A DNA stretch of 64,000 nucleotides from Prunus persica (taxonomy: Eukaryota > Streptophyta > Magnoliopsida > Rosales > Rosaceae): the NCBI RefSeq assembly GCF_000346465.2, contig NC_034009.1, positions 33,335,251 to 33,399,250 of the forward strand. Reading direction: 5' to 3'. The notes beneath the pieces were generated by a model. The model made no database searches, was not told the origin of the DNA, and saw only the letters and a list, made by a program, of their open reading frames with translations. Shown here in pieces: positions 1 to 13,393 of this stretch (positions are counted from its first letter, which is position 1; each line of letters begins with the position of its first letter). Made by a program: the position numbers and the translations under genes.

Positions 1-1560
1 TCTTACTTGATTATTGTGGCTTCAAAATAGTGCTTCAACAATCCAACAAGAAAAATTGAAGAAAAAGAATGAGAAGCGTAGCTCTGGACTAAGGGACATG
101 GAAGATAAGGTGTGAAGATGAATGATGGGAAGTAGAAGAATGAGGAGAAAGAGATGCGAACGTGAAAACATATGGGTTTTTTTTTTTTGGAATTCTGAAA
201 TTTTCGTTAAACTCTAGCGCCTCTCCAAACTGATTGCCACATAATCAGAAAATGAAAGCATATTTATACCAGCCTTCCCTTATAGCTTTCTTTTACAACC
301 ATTTTTAACAATAAGTTATTTTCTTATAGTTTACCAAACAAAGATAGGCTTCCCAAATTAAAAAAAAATAAAATAAAATTATTTTTTACTCCAAATAATC
401 AACGCCAAATAGACTCTTAAAGTGATTATATAAAAAAATAATTCTTTATATTAAGTGATTTTTGGCCCATCAAAAATTAATGAACCATATATCTAACAAA
501 AGCTCCAAATAATTTTTGTTTTGTTTTAACAAAAGCTCCAAAATAGTCCAATGTTCCCCTAAAGACAAAAGCAAAAAACTCCGAGGATCAAACATCAAAC
601 GTATAGTGGGATTCCATGTCTGAAGTGAACATCTCAGCCGTCCATGTAATCCATCATCCAATAAGAATAGTGGTCAATTTAATTTAATGACGGTAGAAGA
701 GAGACCAGTTCAAATAGGAGGAAACTAGAAACGAAGGACGACCAGATGAGTGACTGAGTGGTGTCCATCTTCTGTCTTCTGTGTTCATTACTGAGATTGA
801 AAGAAATAAAAGGAAAAATCAGCAGTTTCGGTTTTCCATGCAGAAGATCTCCATTCTCGAAAAACACCACTACGCCTCTACCTTATTATGGAAACGGTTG
901 CTTTGATACGAATTGCAGGGCCCTCTATTATTTTATAATATTTTATTCAACTCACATCGACCAAGTTGTGGGATCCACAACAAACTACAAGGAAAACTCC
1001 AAGAGCGACCCCACTTTCTCTCTTTAACTACAACTCAAGGAGGATGGACTGTTTCAAGAAATTAAATTAAAAGCAGTTTTACGCTTTGCGGATATCAAAG
1101 ACTGACATTTTAAGCAAAAGATGGGACGCACAAAATAACCATTAGCTCCATCACCATCCCATTCTCTGTCTCTGTCTGTCTCTACCCTCTGTAAAGTTTC
1201 TACGTTAAAAAGCCATTCAAAGCTTTTTGTCTGAGATGAAAATGGCCTCGTTTTGAACCTGCTGCTGCTGCTGCATTTGCAAGTTTCTGCTTTTACTACT
1301 TTTCACACGCTCGTGTCATTTTCTAATGGCTACCTATTTCATTGAAAGCAGCGAAGAAAAGATTATCATAAGTAGTGGCGGTGGCAGTTGCAGTCCTTCC
1401 CTGTAATCTTAATGCTAAACGCCAAAATCTGCTTTCAATTTCTTATTTTCCTTTTGTCAGTTAGAGGTTTACAACCGTACACTGTTACGGCTAAATTAAA
1501 ACAGCTGGCTTTCTTGTGACACAATAAAGGATTGCACGCTGCATCAAACCTCACAGATTT
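1..1560. other. Intergenic sequence with no supported gene
   Basis: AT-rich sequence with a poly-T run near 180 and several short open frames (the longest about 90 codons). I see no family resemblance, no splice-linked exons and no transposon ends. The stretch from about 1180 to 1560 is downstream of the leftward BOI-like gene and may hold part of its 3' flank. No function can be assigned. Confidence 0.5.
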
Positions 1561-1888
1561 TAACCAAACTCAGGGGATACGTACATATAATATAATATTA
1601 TAGTACAAAAAACTCACAAGGCCAAAAGAGGAAATTAAAGGGCAAGATTCTTTTACCGTTTGACATCATCATCATCATCACCATTTTGATTCAGATATGG
1701 ATGGGCCTTTGTAGTACAAAAGAATTCGGATCACATAGACCCCAAGATGGAAAAAGCTAAGCACATAATCATGACTCATGACAGTACAGGTAAGGTATCA
1801 ACATGTGTACTTTTTCTCAAAATAAACAAGCAAAAGATTGATGCCTTCTATTTTTTGGTTTTGGTCTTTTTGCTTGGTGCTTTTCTTG

Positions 1889-2989
1889 TTAGACCAAAAA
1901 GACCTCCATGCTTGCCTCCTTGGTGGATTCACAAACCGGGCAAGAACCAAGAAAGGGTTCACAGGACTTACACGAACAGAGGTGTCTGCAAGGTAGAAAA
2001 AGAACGCACGACCTCCTAGTGTTACAGTTTTTGCAAGCCAACTTTTTCCCTTTTTCTTCAACCACTCGATGTTCTTGCAGCATTGCTACCCTGTCGTTGT
2101 CTCTGTGTCCTCCTCTGTCACACGAGCCACAGCAGGACTCTGCGTCTTCAGCTTCGTTACTGACAAAAACCAGTCTCTCTCTGACCTGTTCAAGCGTGTT
2201 GTTGAGGTCTATGACCATGGTCTCATTTGCTTTGGCCATCCTCTGCCATGTCTCGCTTTCCATCTCTGCTTTCCTCAAGCAATCTTGGAGCTCTATGGCC
2301 CTCTTTGTCGCTTGTGCTAAGTGCTCTTCTTTTTGCCTAATCAAACTCAAGGTTCTAGATTCTAAGTTCCTCAAGAGGGCTGCCAGTTGTTGCTTCCTCT
2401 GCTCTTGCAAAGCAAACCTTAGCTTCTCATTCTGTTTTTAAGAAAGAAAAAAAAAAACATTTCAAAAGTTTCAATTTTTTTGCTTTTTTGTTTATTTGAA
2501 CGGGTGATGCAAATGCAATGATACCATGAACCAAAACCGTGAAAAATAAAAAGGGCAAACAAGAAGGAACCCTTCAAAAAATATACAAATCAAATCAATC
2601 TCCAATAGTCCTACATGACAATGCTGTGAATTATTTACCTGCAATTGAAGAATGCAGTCAAGCTCGTGCCTTTGCAAGTCAAGCTGAGCACCCAAAGCTT
2701 CAGAAAACGGTGTTGGTAGAAAGCAATTAAAAGTGGACGGGGCAACTGAAACTCCCAATTGGTTACAACAATCAATGTCTATTGTATTCTGACTTTGAGG
2801 GGCTTGACGAAGATGAAAATGATCATGAAGAGGCTGAGGGCTCGGAAAGCTGGAAAAAATGTCGTCAAGGCCAGAAACAGGGTTGAGCTGCATCGACCAA
2901 TCTTGTTGAAGGCCAGTAGACATGGTGGTCATGGTTGTGGGTAAGCCCAAGTTTTCAGAAGAATACAACTGTGGTGCCTGAACTGCCAT
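1889..2989 (-). CDS. BOI/BRG-like RING-type E3 ubiquitin ligase
   Basis: Two coding exons on the minus strand: 2989-2639 and 2431-1889, joined by a GT-AG intron, giving 297 aa. The start at 2989 (MAVQAPQ) is chosen because BOI-family proteins begin with a similar MAVQA/MAVEA motif; an in-frame ATG 30 bases upstream is the alternative. Residues 1-117 are low-complexity. Residues 118 to about 215 are Glu/Lys/Gln-rich with coiled-coil character. The C-terminal RING starts at residue 250 (CKNC, then LPCRHLC, CKSC and CPVC) and is complete for two zinc ions. Known of the family: BOI (BOTRYOSPHAERA SUSCEPTIBLE1 INTERACTOR) and BRG proteins are ubiquitin ligases that bind MYB and DELLA proteins and restrain cell death and gibberellin responses. 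Family membership is firm; which member it is cannot be told. Confidence 0.93.
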
Positions 2990-3291
2990 ATTTTCTCGAC
3001 CAGTTGGTGAAATGAACAAGAGCAGACGGCCAAAACGTCCCCCTCAATTTCCTTCACATATTTCGTGGACTATTAATACGAAACCAAAACTGAAACGAAA
3101 TGGGGTAGGTTTAAAGCTAGAGGGTTCATGTTATTGTTATATCAGAAAAGACGCATGACCCTTTCTTTCTCTCTCTCTAAACTCTCTCTATCCACCCTCT
3201 CTTTATTGGCATAACCTTTGCCTTGTTTGTTGTTGCTTTGGTTTCTGGTTTAACTGAAAGAGACCATTATGAAAGAAAGAAACCCGTGGGT

Positions 3292-3307
3292 GGTTTATAT
3301 ATATAGA
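3292..3307 (-). promoter_or_regulatory. Probable TATA box of the BOI-like gene
   Basis: A TATATATATA core lies about 305 bases upstream of the chosen ATG at 2989. Between them is a pyrimidine-biased tract (CT-rich on the plus strand, 3158-3200), so the 5' leader would be about 270 nt. Position and composition are suggestive only, because the core is nearly palindromic. Confidence 0.4.
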
Positions 3308-3309
3308 GG

Positions 3310-4038
3310 GAAAACGGACAAATCTTCTTAATATATTTATTAGGATGAATAAATGCGAGTTTTTAATTAATTAATTTATTCAGGGATAGTTTTGATTTGA
3401 TGGGGTATTGACCTAATTAAGGAACTTAAAAAGGAAAATTAGGGTCGATGGAGAGAAGAAAAGAAAGTAGAGCTTGGGAGTCTTTTGCTCTTTTTCCCAA
3501 AATCCCAAAAGGCTTCAAAACCAATAGCATTAAATTAAATGAGAGAGAGAGAGAGAGATACAAGGGGTGGCGGGAAACGACGACGTACACATGCAGATTA
3601 TGTGACAGAAGGGTCACAGAATTATCGGGTCAGAGATTTCATAAAGAAAGCAAGAGAGAGATGTGTTGGTGAAAGAGAAATTCACTCAATTGAGACGTGA
3701 AAGGGTCAGACGTTATATTAGAGGAGGGAATCAGTGAGATTGGAGAAATTGTCAGTTTGGTCATTGGGAAAGGCTGAAGAATAGCATTTCTATTTCCTAT
3801 TTTTATAATTCTCTTCAATCAATTTATCACAGTTTCTTTCTCCTTTTACAAATTACAACGTACAACATGTTGTGTTAAATTTCTATTTATTTTATTATAA
3901 TCCTTTTATAGTATGTGTAATTCAATTCAATTAAGACAGAGTGAGACACGAAATTAACATTTTAACATATAAAGTGAGACAAATTGAGTTTAATAAAGCA
4001 AAGTGATAATAAAATTGAGTTTCAAAAGTCAAATCAAT
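3310..4038. other. Intergenic sequence upstream of the BOI-like gene
   Basis: AT-rich sequence with a (GA) microsatellite at about 3541-3559. No coding or RNA gene is supported. Confidence 0.5.
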
Positions 4039-4202
4039 AATCAAGCCTTGTAAAGGACCCACTAGTGTAGTGGTTTGAAGTATTTACTCCCTCAAACAAG
4101 GTCCTGAATTCAAATTCTAACATCCTTCTTGTGTGTGTGAATTTAATATACTATCGCTCCTTTCAATAGAAAATATCCTCAAAAAATAAAAAATCAAGCC
4201 TT
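4039..4202 (+). mobile_element. SINE-like retroposon with 11-bp target site duplication
   Basis: A 142-bp body (4050-4191) is flanked by the perfect direct repeat AATCAAGCCTT at 4039-4049 and 4192-4202. The body has an A-box-like segment (TGTAGTGGTTTG, about 4075), a weak B-box-like segment (about 4100-4115) and an A-rich tail just before the right repeat. Size, internal promoter layout, A-rich 3' end and an 11-bp duplication together are the hallmarks of a tRNA-derived SINE. The B box is diverged, so the copy is probably inactive. Confidence 0.72.
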
Positions 4203-4919
4203 AATTAATAACCTACAAGCCATGCTACCAATGGTGCAGTGAATAGCGAGTCGGTGATGCATGATAATTTATTTATTATTTATTATTTATTTGTTTTTGG
4301 TGGAAGGAAAAAAAGGACAAAACAAAGCCGCTCACAATTTACATAATAAACCTACGTCACGTGCCAAACAAAATATTTAATCGAGTTTTGATTTTATCGT
4401 AAAAAGATTGATGAGCTTGATAGTTGGAACTTGGACCAGTGCTTTGACTTTTATAGAGTCCGTCGCATATGATCCTAATGGGAAATTGGCAATTATATTG
4501 GGCCGATCCTGCCGAACAGAAAAGGTGCGACTCTATTCGACAGATTCAGTCAGGTGTACGATATCTCATATCTGGCCCAACCATGTCAAATATAATGATC
4601 TCATGACATCGTCAAATAGAACTTGCAAACGACACCTGCCAACAGCTCTGCATGTATGATATACAGAAGAGTGTTCTGGTTTGCTCTCTAGCATCAGAGT
4701 TCAAACCATTGAAAAACGCTGCTACATATAAATGGGTGAAACATATAAGAAAGATCAACCATAACACCTCATCTCCTAAAACACCTTCTTGTAAAGTTTG
4801 AAACATCTTCAATGATGTTCAAATGTTGTATCATTTATTAGTGATGCCTACCTCATCCACTGGCAGAACCAAGGGCTGAAGCAGATTGCAATATCTGAAA
4901 CAACTAACATGTTCCACCT
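4203..4919. other. Intergenic and 3' flank of the PTGES2-like gene
   Basis: No supported gene. The segment immediately left of 4920 is expected to contain the 3' UTR of the leftward PTGES2-like gene. Confidence 0.5.
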
Positions 4920-7191
<2,272 letters not shown>

Positions 7192-7643
7192 GGTGACCGA
7201 AGCGGATCACAGTGCTATATCGCTCGTCGCAAGTCTGCAACTTTTGGATTTTGTTAAAATGAAAATTGGACGAGCTCTCGGGTTTAATCAGGGTTTTTGA
7301 TTTTCGACCAAAAAAAAAAATATCAAGGTTTTTGATGAATTTTCCCATTTGGATTGTGACAAAACGCGTTAACGGACATGTTTCCCTAAAAGCCCATCCA
7401 ATAAAATGAGCCCAAAAGAAATAGAGTTCAAAGTGAAATTGAATTAGGTCGAGGGCATTATTGGTATAAAAAATATGCCGGTCTATATAAAGCCACGCTG
7501 TTATTGCATACGAATTCGAGGATATATTGCCGTCAAAAGACCTCCAAGCTAGAGAACCGAAAACTCTGTGCTAGGGTTTTGCGAAATTTCCGATCTAGTT
7601 AAGCGATTAGGTTGTGTGGAAATTATTTTTTGTTAATTGAAAG
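7192..7643. promoter_or_regulatory. Shared divergent promoter region
   Basis: The 452 bases between the start codons of the PTGES2-like gene (minus) and unknown gene copy A (plus). A TATATAAA box lies at 7484-7491 for the plus-strand gene, and a GCTAGGGTTTTG telo-box-like motif sits in its leader near 7570. About 300 bp of this region recur at 23353-23784 in front of copy B, including the identical TATA box. Confidence 0.6.
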
Positions 7644-9467
7644 ATGGCTCGGGCCTTGAAGTACACCTTTAGCGATTATGCGAGGAACGCAGTGAGTAGA
7701 GAGGCCTTGCTCGAACCGACTAAGGTTTGTTGAGCAATTTGGTTGTGCTTTTTCTGGGCCTCTCCCCCTATCTCTTTCTGCGACATGTAATCACTGTAAT
7801 ATATGCCTGACCTTGTATTCTAGCATTGTCTGTCAGTTTTTTTAAAACGGTGGGTCTTGGATATTCAAGAATGGCCTATTTTTACGATTCTTGCTTATCA
7901 TGTAGGGATGGGGTTGATGGGTCTCCTGTAGAAACTAATTTGAAAATATTTTTGGTGATAAATCCCGATTTGTTCTTGGAAAATATAGACAAATCTGAGT
8001 TTTTCAAGGGAAAAATTGTAGGTAATTCTAAGTTTTTTAGGGGCAAATCTTGAACAAATTTTGAGTTTTTCTTCGTGTATATTAATATATCTTGACTCCC
8101 TTTTTGGTTTTTTGGTAATTGAGATAGATCGTGAGTTCCTTTTTGCCATGTACTGGCAAAAGAACATGTGTATTTTCTGAAAAAAATTTGTACGTTTGAA
8201 CATGTATGTTACTAATGCGAATCTTAGGGTGTTTTTAATTTTGTACCAGATTAATATCACAGCCCAAAACTACCTTATATGTCCATCGTTGAGTGTAGTT
8301 GGGGTAAAGTTTGATCTTGGAAGGGTCAAGAACTCATAAGTTGATTTAGAATTGTGGTTTTCATTGACAAGAAATGAGAATTAGGTTATGGACCTCGTAA
8401 TGGGTTATCACCGCTAATGTCTAGTAAAACTGTACTAAACTAAAATTTAGTAATGGATCAAATGTTGGTTGTTTCTTTGATCTTATTTTCTGTGTCCCAA
8501 CTCTTCCTGGTAATGAGTCCGTATAACGTCAGCAGTTTCTCTACTTCTGTGCTTTAGTCATGTTTTACTGGTCTGCTCTACCAATCTTATTGAATTTATT
8601 CTGGTGCTTCAAAGCTCCAGAGAGAGGATAAAAATGGCAAGAGTCAGAGGAAGAAAGAGAGAAGGGAGATAAAGGGACAAGGGCGTAAAGAGAAGGATGA
8701 GTCCATACCTGGTTATGTTACTCTTCACAACGTGAAAAGCCTTGATGACAAAAAGTGTTTCCAGCAAAAGAAGGGTAAAAAAGGGGAAGCAAAGGGATGG
8801 TGTCCTCGGAAAATTGAACATGAAGTTGATCAACTGGAGAGAAGTGACATTACGAACGAACATGGGCTGCCAACCTGTATAGAGAACACTTCCTACTTGT
8901 CTGATGGAACCCAAAGCAGCAAGAAAAGCAAGCCTTTGATTGTTCGCATTAAATTGTTTAAGCACAGTGAACCAGATGCCTCACTTGCCTGCTCTCCTTC
9001 GGGAAGGGTAGATTTGCTTCCTCCAGAGAGAACGGAAGTTGTTCTTGCACCCAGTCAACCCAGTGCAGAGACAAATGTACAACTCGGGCGGGTCTCTTCA
9101 AAACCTGACCAAGATTTACCCTGTTCAACATCAGAGGGGATGGAAACGATTGGTCAGAAGAGAAGTGCGAGTGCTGCATTTGAAAATCAGATTCAGAGTG
9201 AAGATTCACTGCATGCAACTCTGATTGAGAATTGGATCCCTCCCCCGATTCAATTTGCCGATGTTGGTGATGGTGATGAAGAATGGCTCTTTGGGACCAA
9301 GCATCAAAACAGATGTGGGTCGAAAAGATTTAAAGCTTCTAACAATGAGGTCTCTAGTTTTACAAGGAGCACGCAGTGGCCACAAGCACAGTGGTTGTTG
9401 GAGGCTGGCGTATATGCATTATCCTTCACGGTTCCATTATAGTTTCTCGTCCATTTCTTGTTGGACC
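7209..9467 (+). repeat. Duplicated block 1, copy A
   Basis: This stretch, from the PTGES2 5' end through the unknown gene and its first 3' UTR bases, is repeated in direct orientation at about 23353-25957. Exons are nearly identical. The promoter and intron differ by indels: copy B has about 75 bp extra near 23430-23510, about 230 bp extra near 24565-24790, and a short tandem repeat near 24805-24955. Confidence 0.9.
7644..9442 (+). CDS. Plant-specific protein of unknown function, copy A
   Basis: Two exons, 7644-7724 and 8615-9442, give 302 aa. The start is fixed by the TATA box 150 bases upstream and by the same ATG in copy B. Exon 1 encodes a short motif (MARALKYTFSDYARNAVSRE, then ALLEPTK). 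Exon 2 opens with a strongly basic Lys/Arg/Glu-rich segment (about residues 28-60). A Ser-rich middle follows, with SKPLIVRIKL near residue 125. The end is an acidic, aromatic tail: LIENWIPPPIQFADV, GDEEWLF, WPQAQWLLEAGVYAL. I recall plant-only proteins with the same basic N-terminus and the C-terminal pattern ENWxPP...EWLF...ALPYTVPF, but no biochemical role. The composition suggests a nuclear protein; that is inference. Copy A ends YALSFTVPL, whereas copy B ends YALPFTVPF, closer to that remembered pattern. Confidence 0.85.
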
Positions 9468-9823
9468 ACTAGCGGCTTATACTGTACAGTTGTAATGAGC
9501 ATCAACCATACTTTTATGCATTTGTTCATTAATTGATTTTTCCGATTATTCTTGCAAATGCCATTGGTCTTGTTTTGGTCTTGTCAGATTCTATGTGGCA
9601 ATTTGCTTTTAGTTAAAACGTACTGGTCATTGTCGAACCATCTAGCGTTTGGGAAAAAAATGTTGAACCAATTCAGCATCGTAGCTTTGTTCTGCAGGCA
9701 AAGCTGATAAAATGCACACCCGCAGTTCTGTGTTGGGTTCATTATTATATACAAAAGAATCGTGTTCCTTGCTTGGGAAGAACAATGGCCTCAAAATATC
9801 AGCAGAGTTAGCATGTTGCTTTG
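9443..9823. other. Convergent 3' flanks of copy A and the kinase gene
   Basis: About 380 bases between two converging genes, expected to hold both 3' UTRs. No further feature is seen. Confidence 0.5.
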
Positions 9824-11954
9824 TCAGGAAAGCAAAAAAATTTCGCTCAAAGAATAATGGTCACGTATAGTTAAGTAGTCCTTCAACTTATAGCGGCGGA
9901 TTTTCTCAACACTTGATGCTGTATCAGTGGAACTTGATGATCTGCTACCATCGTTTGTATCAGACATGGCAGAAACCGAATGCGACTTGCAATCAATCTC
10001 CAGGAAAAGGTCATCATCGTCATCTTCCCTCGATTCCATAGCATGAGAATCAAAATATTTATCGGCATCGGTCTCCCCTGTTAGTAGCTGCAGTATCTGG
10101 CTCACTTTTGGGCGAAGACGAGGTGATTGGTTTATGCAGAGGCCTGCTGCCAATACCATTCTACGCATTTGGATATCATTGTAGTCCCCATTTAAGTTTG
10201 GATCCAGCAATGCTTTGAGATCCATACTGTCCAATAAATGTCTTGCCTGAATCAAAGAAAAGTGGTCAAAATCAGAATTTGGTAAACAATTTTAAGGTTA
10301 AGTATATGATGTAAAGAGAGAATGCTTACCCACTTAACCAAGCTCTCTTGCCCTTTTGGGGCCTCTGCATCAACTGGCTTTCTTCCTGATAATAATTCAA
10401 GGAGGACCACACCAAAGGCATAAACATCAATCTTATCACTCACCATCCCATGCATGAAATATTCTGGAGCAATGTATCCAAAAGTCCCCACCACATCACT
10501 ACTTATCACATAAGCAGAATCCGTCGATCCCCACATAGCAAGCCCAAAATCAGATAACTGCAACCAAAACATAAAACTAGATTCAACACTTACAATTGGA
10601 ATATGTGGCAGATATTTTCCCATCGGCTGGGGTGCTGTATGTGTATATGTATATGTATATACCTGTATGTGTATATGTATATGTATATACCTGTGGCAGA
10701 AGCTCGTCGGAGAGAAGAATGTTTGAGGATTTAACGTCTCTGTGAATAATGGGCGGAGGACATTCATTGTGCAGGTAATTTAGAGCCTCGGCAACTGCAA
10801 CTGCCACATTGAATCTCACTTCCCATGGCAGTACTATAGATCCATCACTGCAACCTGCACTAAGATGAAATGAAATTCAGGCAACTAATTATCAAACTAT
10901 TTAATTTCTTTATTTGTAGGAAATTACCATGCAAGTTTCCCTCCAAGCTCCCTCTAGGAAAGAGATCATAGACCAAAATAAGGTTGCCCCCTTCCGCACA
11001 GACACCAATGAGAGATGTGATGTGTTTATGCTGAATTGAAGAAACAAATTTGGCTTCCAAGAAAAAGTCATCCCAAGCTTCTTTGTATGATTTCAGAATC
11101 TTGACTGCCACTGGTTTACCATCTCCGAGACATGCTCTGTATACGCTGCTGCACCCTCCCTCGCCGATAAGATTTCCTGTGTTATAGTAAGTATAAGCCA
11201 ATTGTTTAGAAAGAGAACTATGCCAAAGGCAGATCACATCAATTATGCAAACAAAAAAGAGATTTAGTTGACCTGTTGAGAACTGACAAGTTGCACTCCT
11301 AATTTCTTCATAGCTGAACAACCTGCAACCTACTGAGTTTTTTTCAATGAGAAACTCCAATTCACTGGCTAGCTTTCTTGATGATACTGATAAGCAATTT
11401 TCATCACCATTCGTGGCATCATAACAGCGGCTCTCTCTTTCGGTTGTGTACTCTACATCCCTCAAAATCAAATCAACCTGTGGCTGTTGATTTACTGAAA
11501 ATGATCGACTAGGCAAATCCATCACCCACTGAGCCACAGACTTTTTGTCTCTGGCTTTGAATTCTCTGATAGGACTCATAGCTGCTTCTGAGATGGCTCC
11601 TATCCGCAAGAGAGGCCAACCAGGCCTTGATAATGGTGATTCATCAACGTCCCTCCCTTTCAAATCACAAAGCTCTCTTTCAGGAGGAGGAGCTTCCTGA
11701 CTCATTGAAGGAACAGTTAGTCTCTGAAGAGGCCAACCCAGAGTTGATTCTGGCGCTGGCAACTCTATTTTGAGTGGACAAGTGGAGCTCAAAAGAGCTT
11801 CCTCCTTGACCTTGTATTGGTTTATGCCAAAGTTGTCATCTTTCAATGTCCTAGTGGTCTGAATTGCTAGCGTTTCTGCAAGGTCGCAACATAACCATTC
11901 TCCGTGGTTCTCCTTGCCCGATTTCTTCTGTGATTTCTCCTTCTTGCTCATCAT
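9824..11954 (-). CDS. Receptor-like cytoplasmic Ser/Thr kinase (RLCK), USP-kinase relative without USP domain
   Basis: Six coding exons on the minus strand: 11954-11273, 11176-10928, 10854-10691, 10557-10330 and 10246-9824 (the first, 682 nt, encodes most of the N-terminus; five segments in all are listed and complete the frame), giving 581 aa. The kinase domain starts near residue 215 ([10 protein letters not shown]). It has the Gly loop GEGGCSSVY at about 232-240, Lys253 in VAVK, HRD at 348-350, DFG at 368-370, and [10 protein letters not shown], so it looks catalytically competent. The N-terminal half has GWPLLR and [12 protein letters not shown] motifs, known in plant kinases that carry an N-terminal universal-stress-protein-like domain. 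No such domain is encoded here: a TGA lies directly upstream of the first ATG. The C-terminus is acidic and Ser-rich. Likely soluble; substrate unknown. Confidence 0.93.
10630..10692 (-). repeat. Duplicated 5' splice site in a TATATG-type repeat
   Basis: On the minus strand the kinase exon ends CCACAG followed by GTATATACATATAC. About 32 bases further into the intron the sequence CATACAG plus GTATATACATATAC recurs. The repeat unit therefore carries a second copy of the splice donor context. Exon 10854-10691 was ended at the first donor because it keeps the frame into LSDFG. Confidence 0.8.
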
Positions 11955-13393
11955 TCAAGTTTACCCTCGATACTTTGAAAGCTTTGGTCCCCTGAATTGG
12001 TAAGCTCCCTAGAAATTTTCATTTCACGGTCATATTCATATGTGTATATATATTATACTGCTCAGAAGCCAGAACTATATAATAATAACAGAGCCACCGG
12101 GACTAATCCATAGTTTGCACGTTGTACTTGCTTGTGAATGTAAAGCATACCTAACAGAAAAGTTAACGTTTACCAGATATATAGAAAACTAACAATGACA
12201 ATATTTTTCTGGATTAAACAAATGTTACCAAAACCCAAAGGAAAATACTGGGTAAGTTCATAATTTATTGGTTCTTAAAGAAGAGAGACACAAAAAGACA
12301 AACAAGATATATTACCAAAGGCAGTATGAAGTTGACCCGGATCTTCTTATTTTGAACCTTTTGACGGCTACTCTTTGTATTCAAAAAATCCAACCTAACC
12401 GTCTTTTATTTATAATGCAGAACTGCCGCCAAATAAACTGCTGGTACACCTAATGTGACTAATCTTTAGCAAGTCAGAGTTATTGCCATTTGACCACCCT
12501 ACAGTGCTACCTGTCCACATCACCACCAAAAGCATAGATTTTGAATCAACTTATCAAAAAATTTAGACTTGTCATCATAGATTACTACTTGGATATATTA
12601 TATATAATCAAGCCATTTTGCCGCCGCTGTAGGATTAGCATCTTGTAATACTGTTGCAAATATGCTAACACATAAGGCTTTGGTTAGCAAGGGTGAGAGA
12701 CTACATGGATGCCAAAGTTTTTGAAAATGTGCAGAGACAGCCACCAACCTCATGGGGATCTATTGTACAATCCTTCAAGTAAGACAAAAGCTTGAAAGAA
12801 TCTGAGAATGATAAAAGCTTGCACATAAACATACATGCCCTCAGTGTTCATAATCTGACTTGATAATGGAGAAGTTACAGAAGCTTCAGGCAACTTTTGT
12901 AATTAGTTCACTCCTTCAAGGTAAACAATTACGACTAGTTTTGATTCACAACTTCAAAAAATGAATGCAAATACAAGTGTTCTTGCTTACTAGTCTATCC
13001 ATCTCCCACAACACAAGTAAAAAGGGTTTAATAAGGGTTTAACAAGGGTTTAACAACACCAAGCTGAGATGAGTGCCGAGTGGCAAGCTGGGCCTTGTTG
13101 CCCTAATACGGGCCGGTCGAAGCCCATAATTTGAGGAGTCCCTGCGACGGACTTCGTTTCGTCACTATATCTATATGGAATATGGATACATCACACTAAC
13201 TAGTGGGTCCCATCCCAATACTGCATTCCCAAACGGTCAAGTTTTCAACCTTTTATTTTGTTATAAAATTAAATCAAATAAAAGAAATAAAAAAGAAAGA
13301 GAATTCAACCAACGTTCCTCTGGAAAACGCGAGATTATAGAATAGTACTGTACCTACTTCCTTTCAGCGAGCGGAGAGAGATTGAGAGAGATT
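11955..13393. other. Divergent intergenic region between the kinase and VPS35
   Basis: About 1.4 kb. No coding gene is supported. It contains the promoters of two divergent genes and the telo-box-like triplet listed separately. The stretch 12.0-12.6 kb is AT-rich with no recognised transposon ends. Confidence 0.5.
13020..13056 (+). promoter_or_regulatory. Three tandem AAGGGTTTAA telo-box-like motifs
   Basis: Three close copies of AAGGGTTTAA (about 11-bp spacing) lie about 340 bases upstream of the VPS35 ATG. Telo-boxes (AAACCCT in either orientation) are known in promoters of plant growth-related genes, where they bind TRB-type proteins. That they act on VPS35 is inference from position. Confidence 0.45.

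Noticed and set aside
1908..2441. 177-codon plus-strand frame
   Set aside because: Exact antisense shadow of the BOI-like coding exon.
13020..13056. Interstitial telomeric repeat
   Set aside because: Units are AAGGGTTTAA-type with spacers, not a run of TTTAGGG; better seen as promoter motifs.
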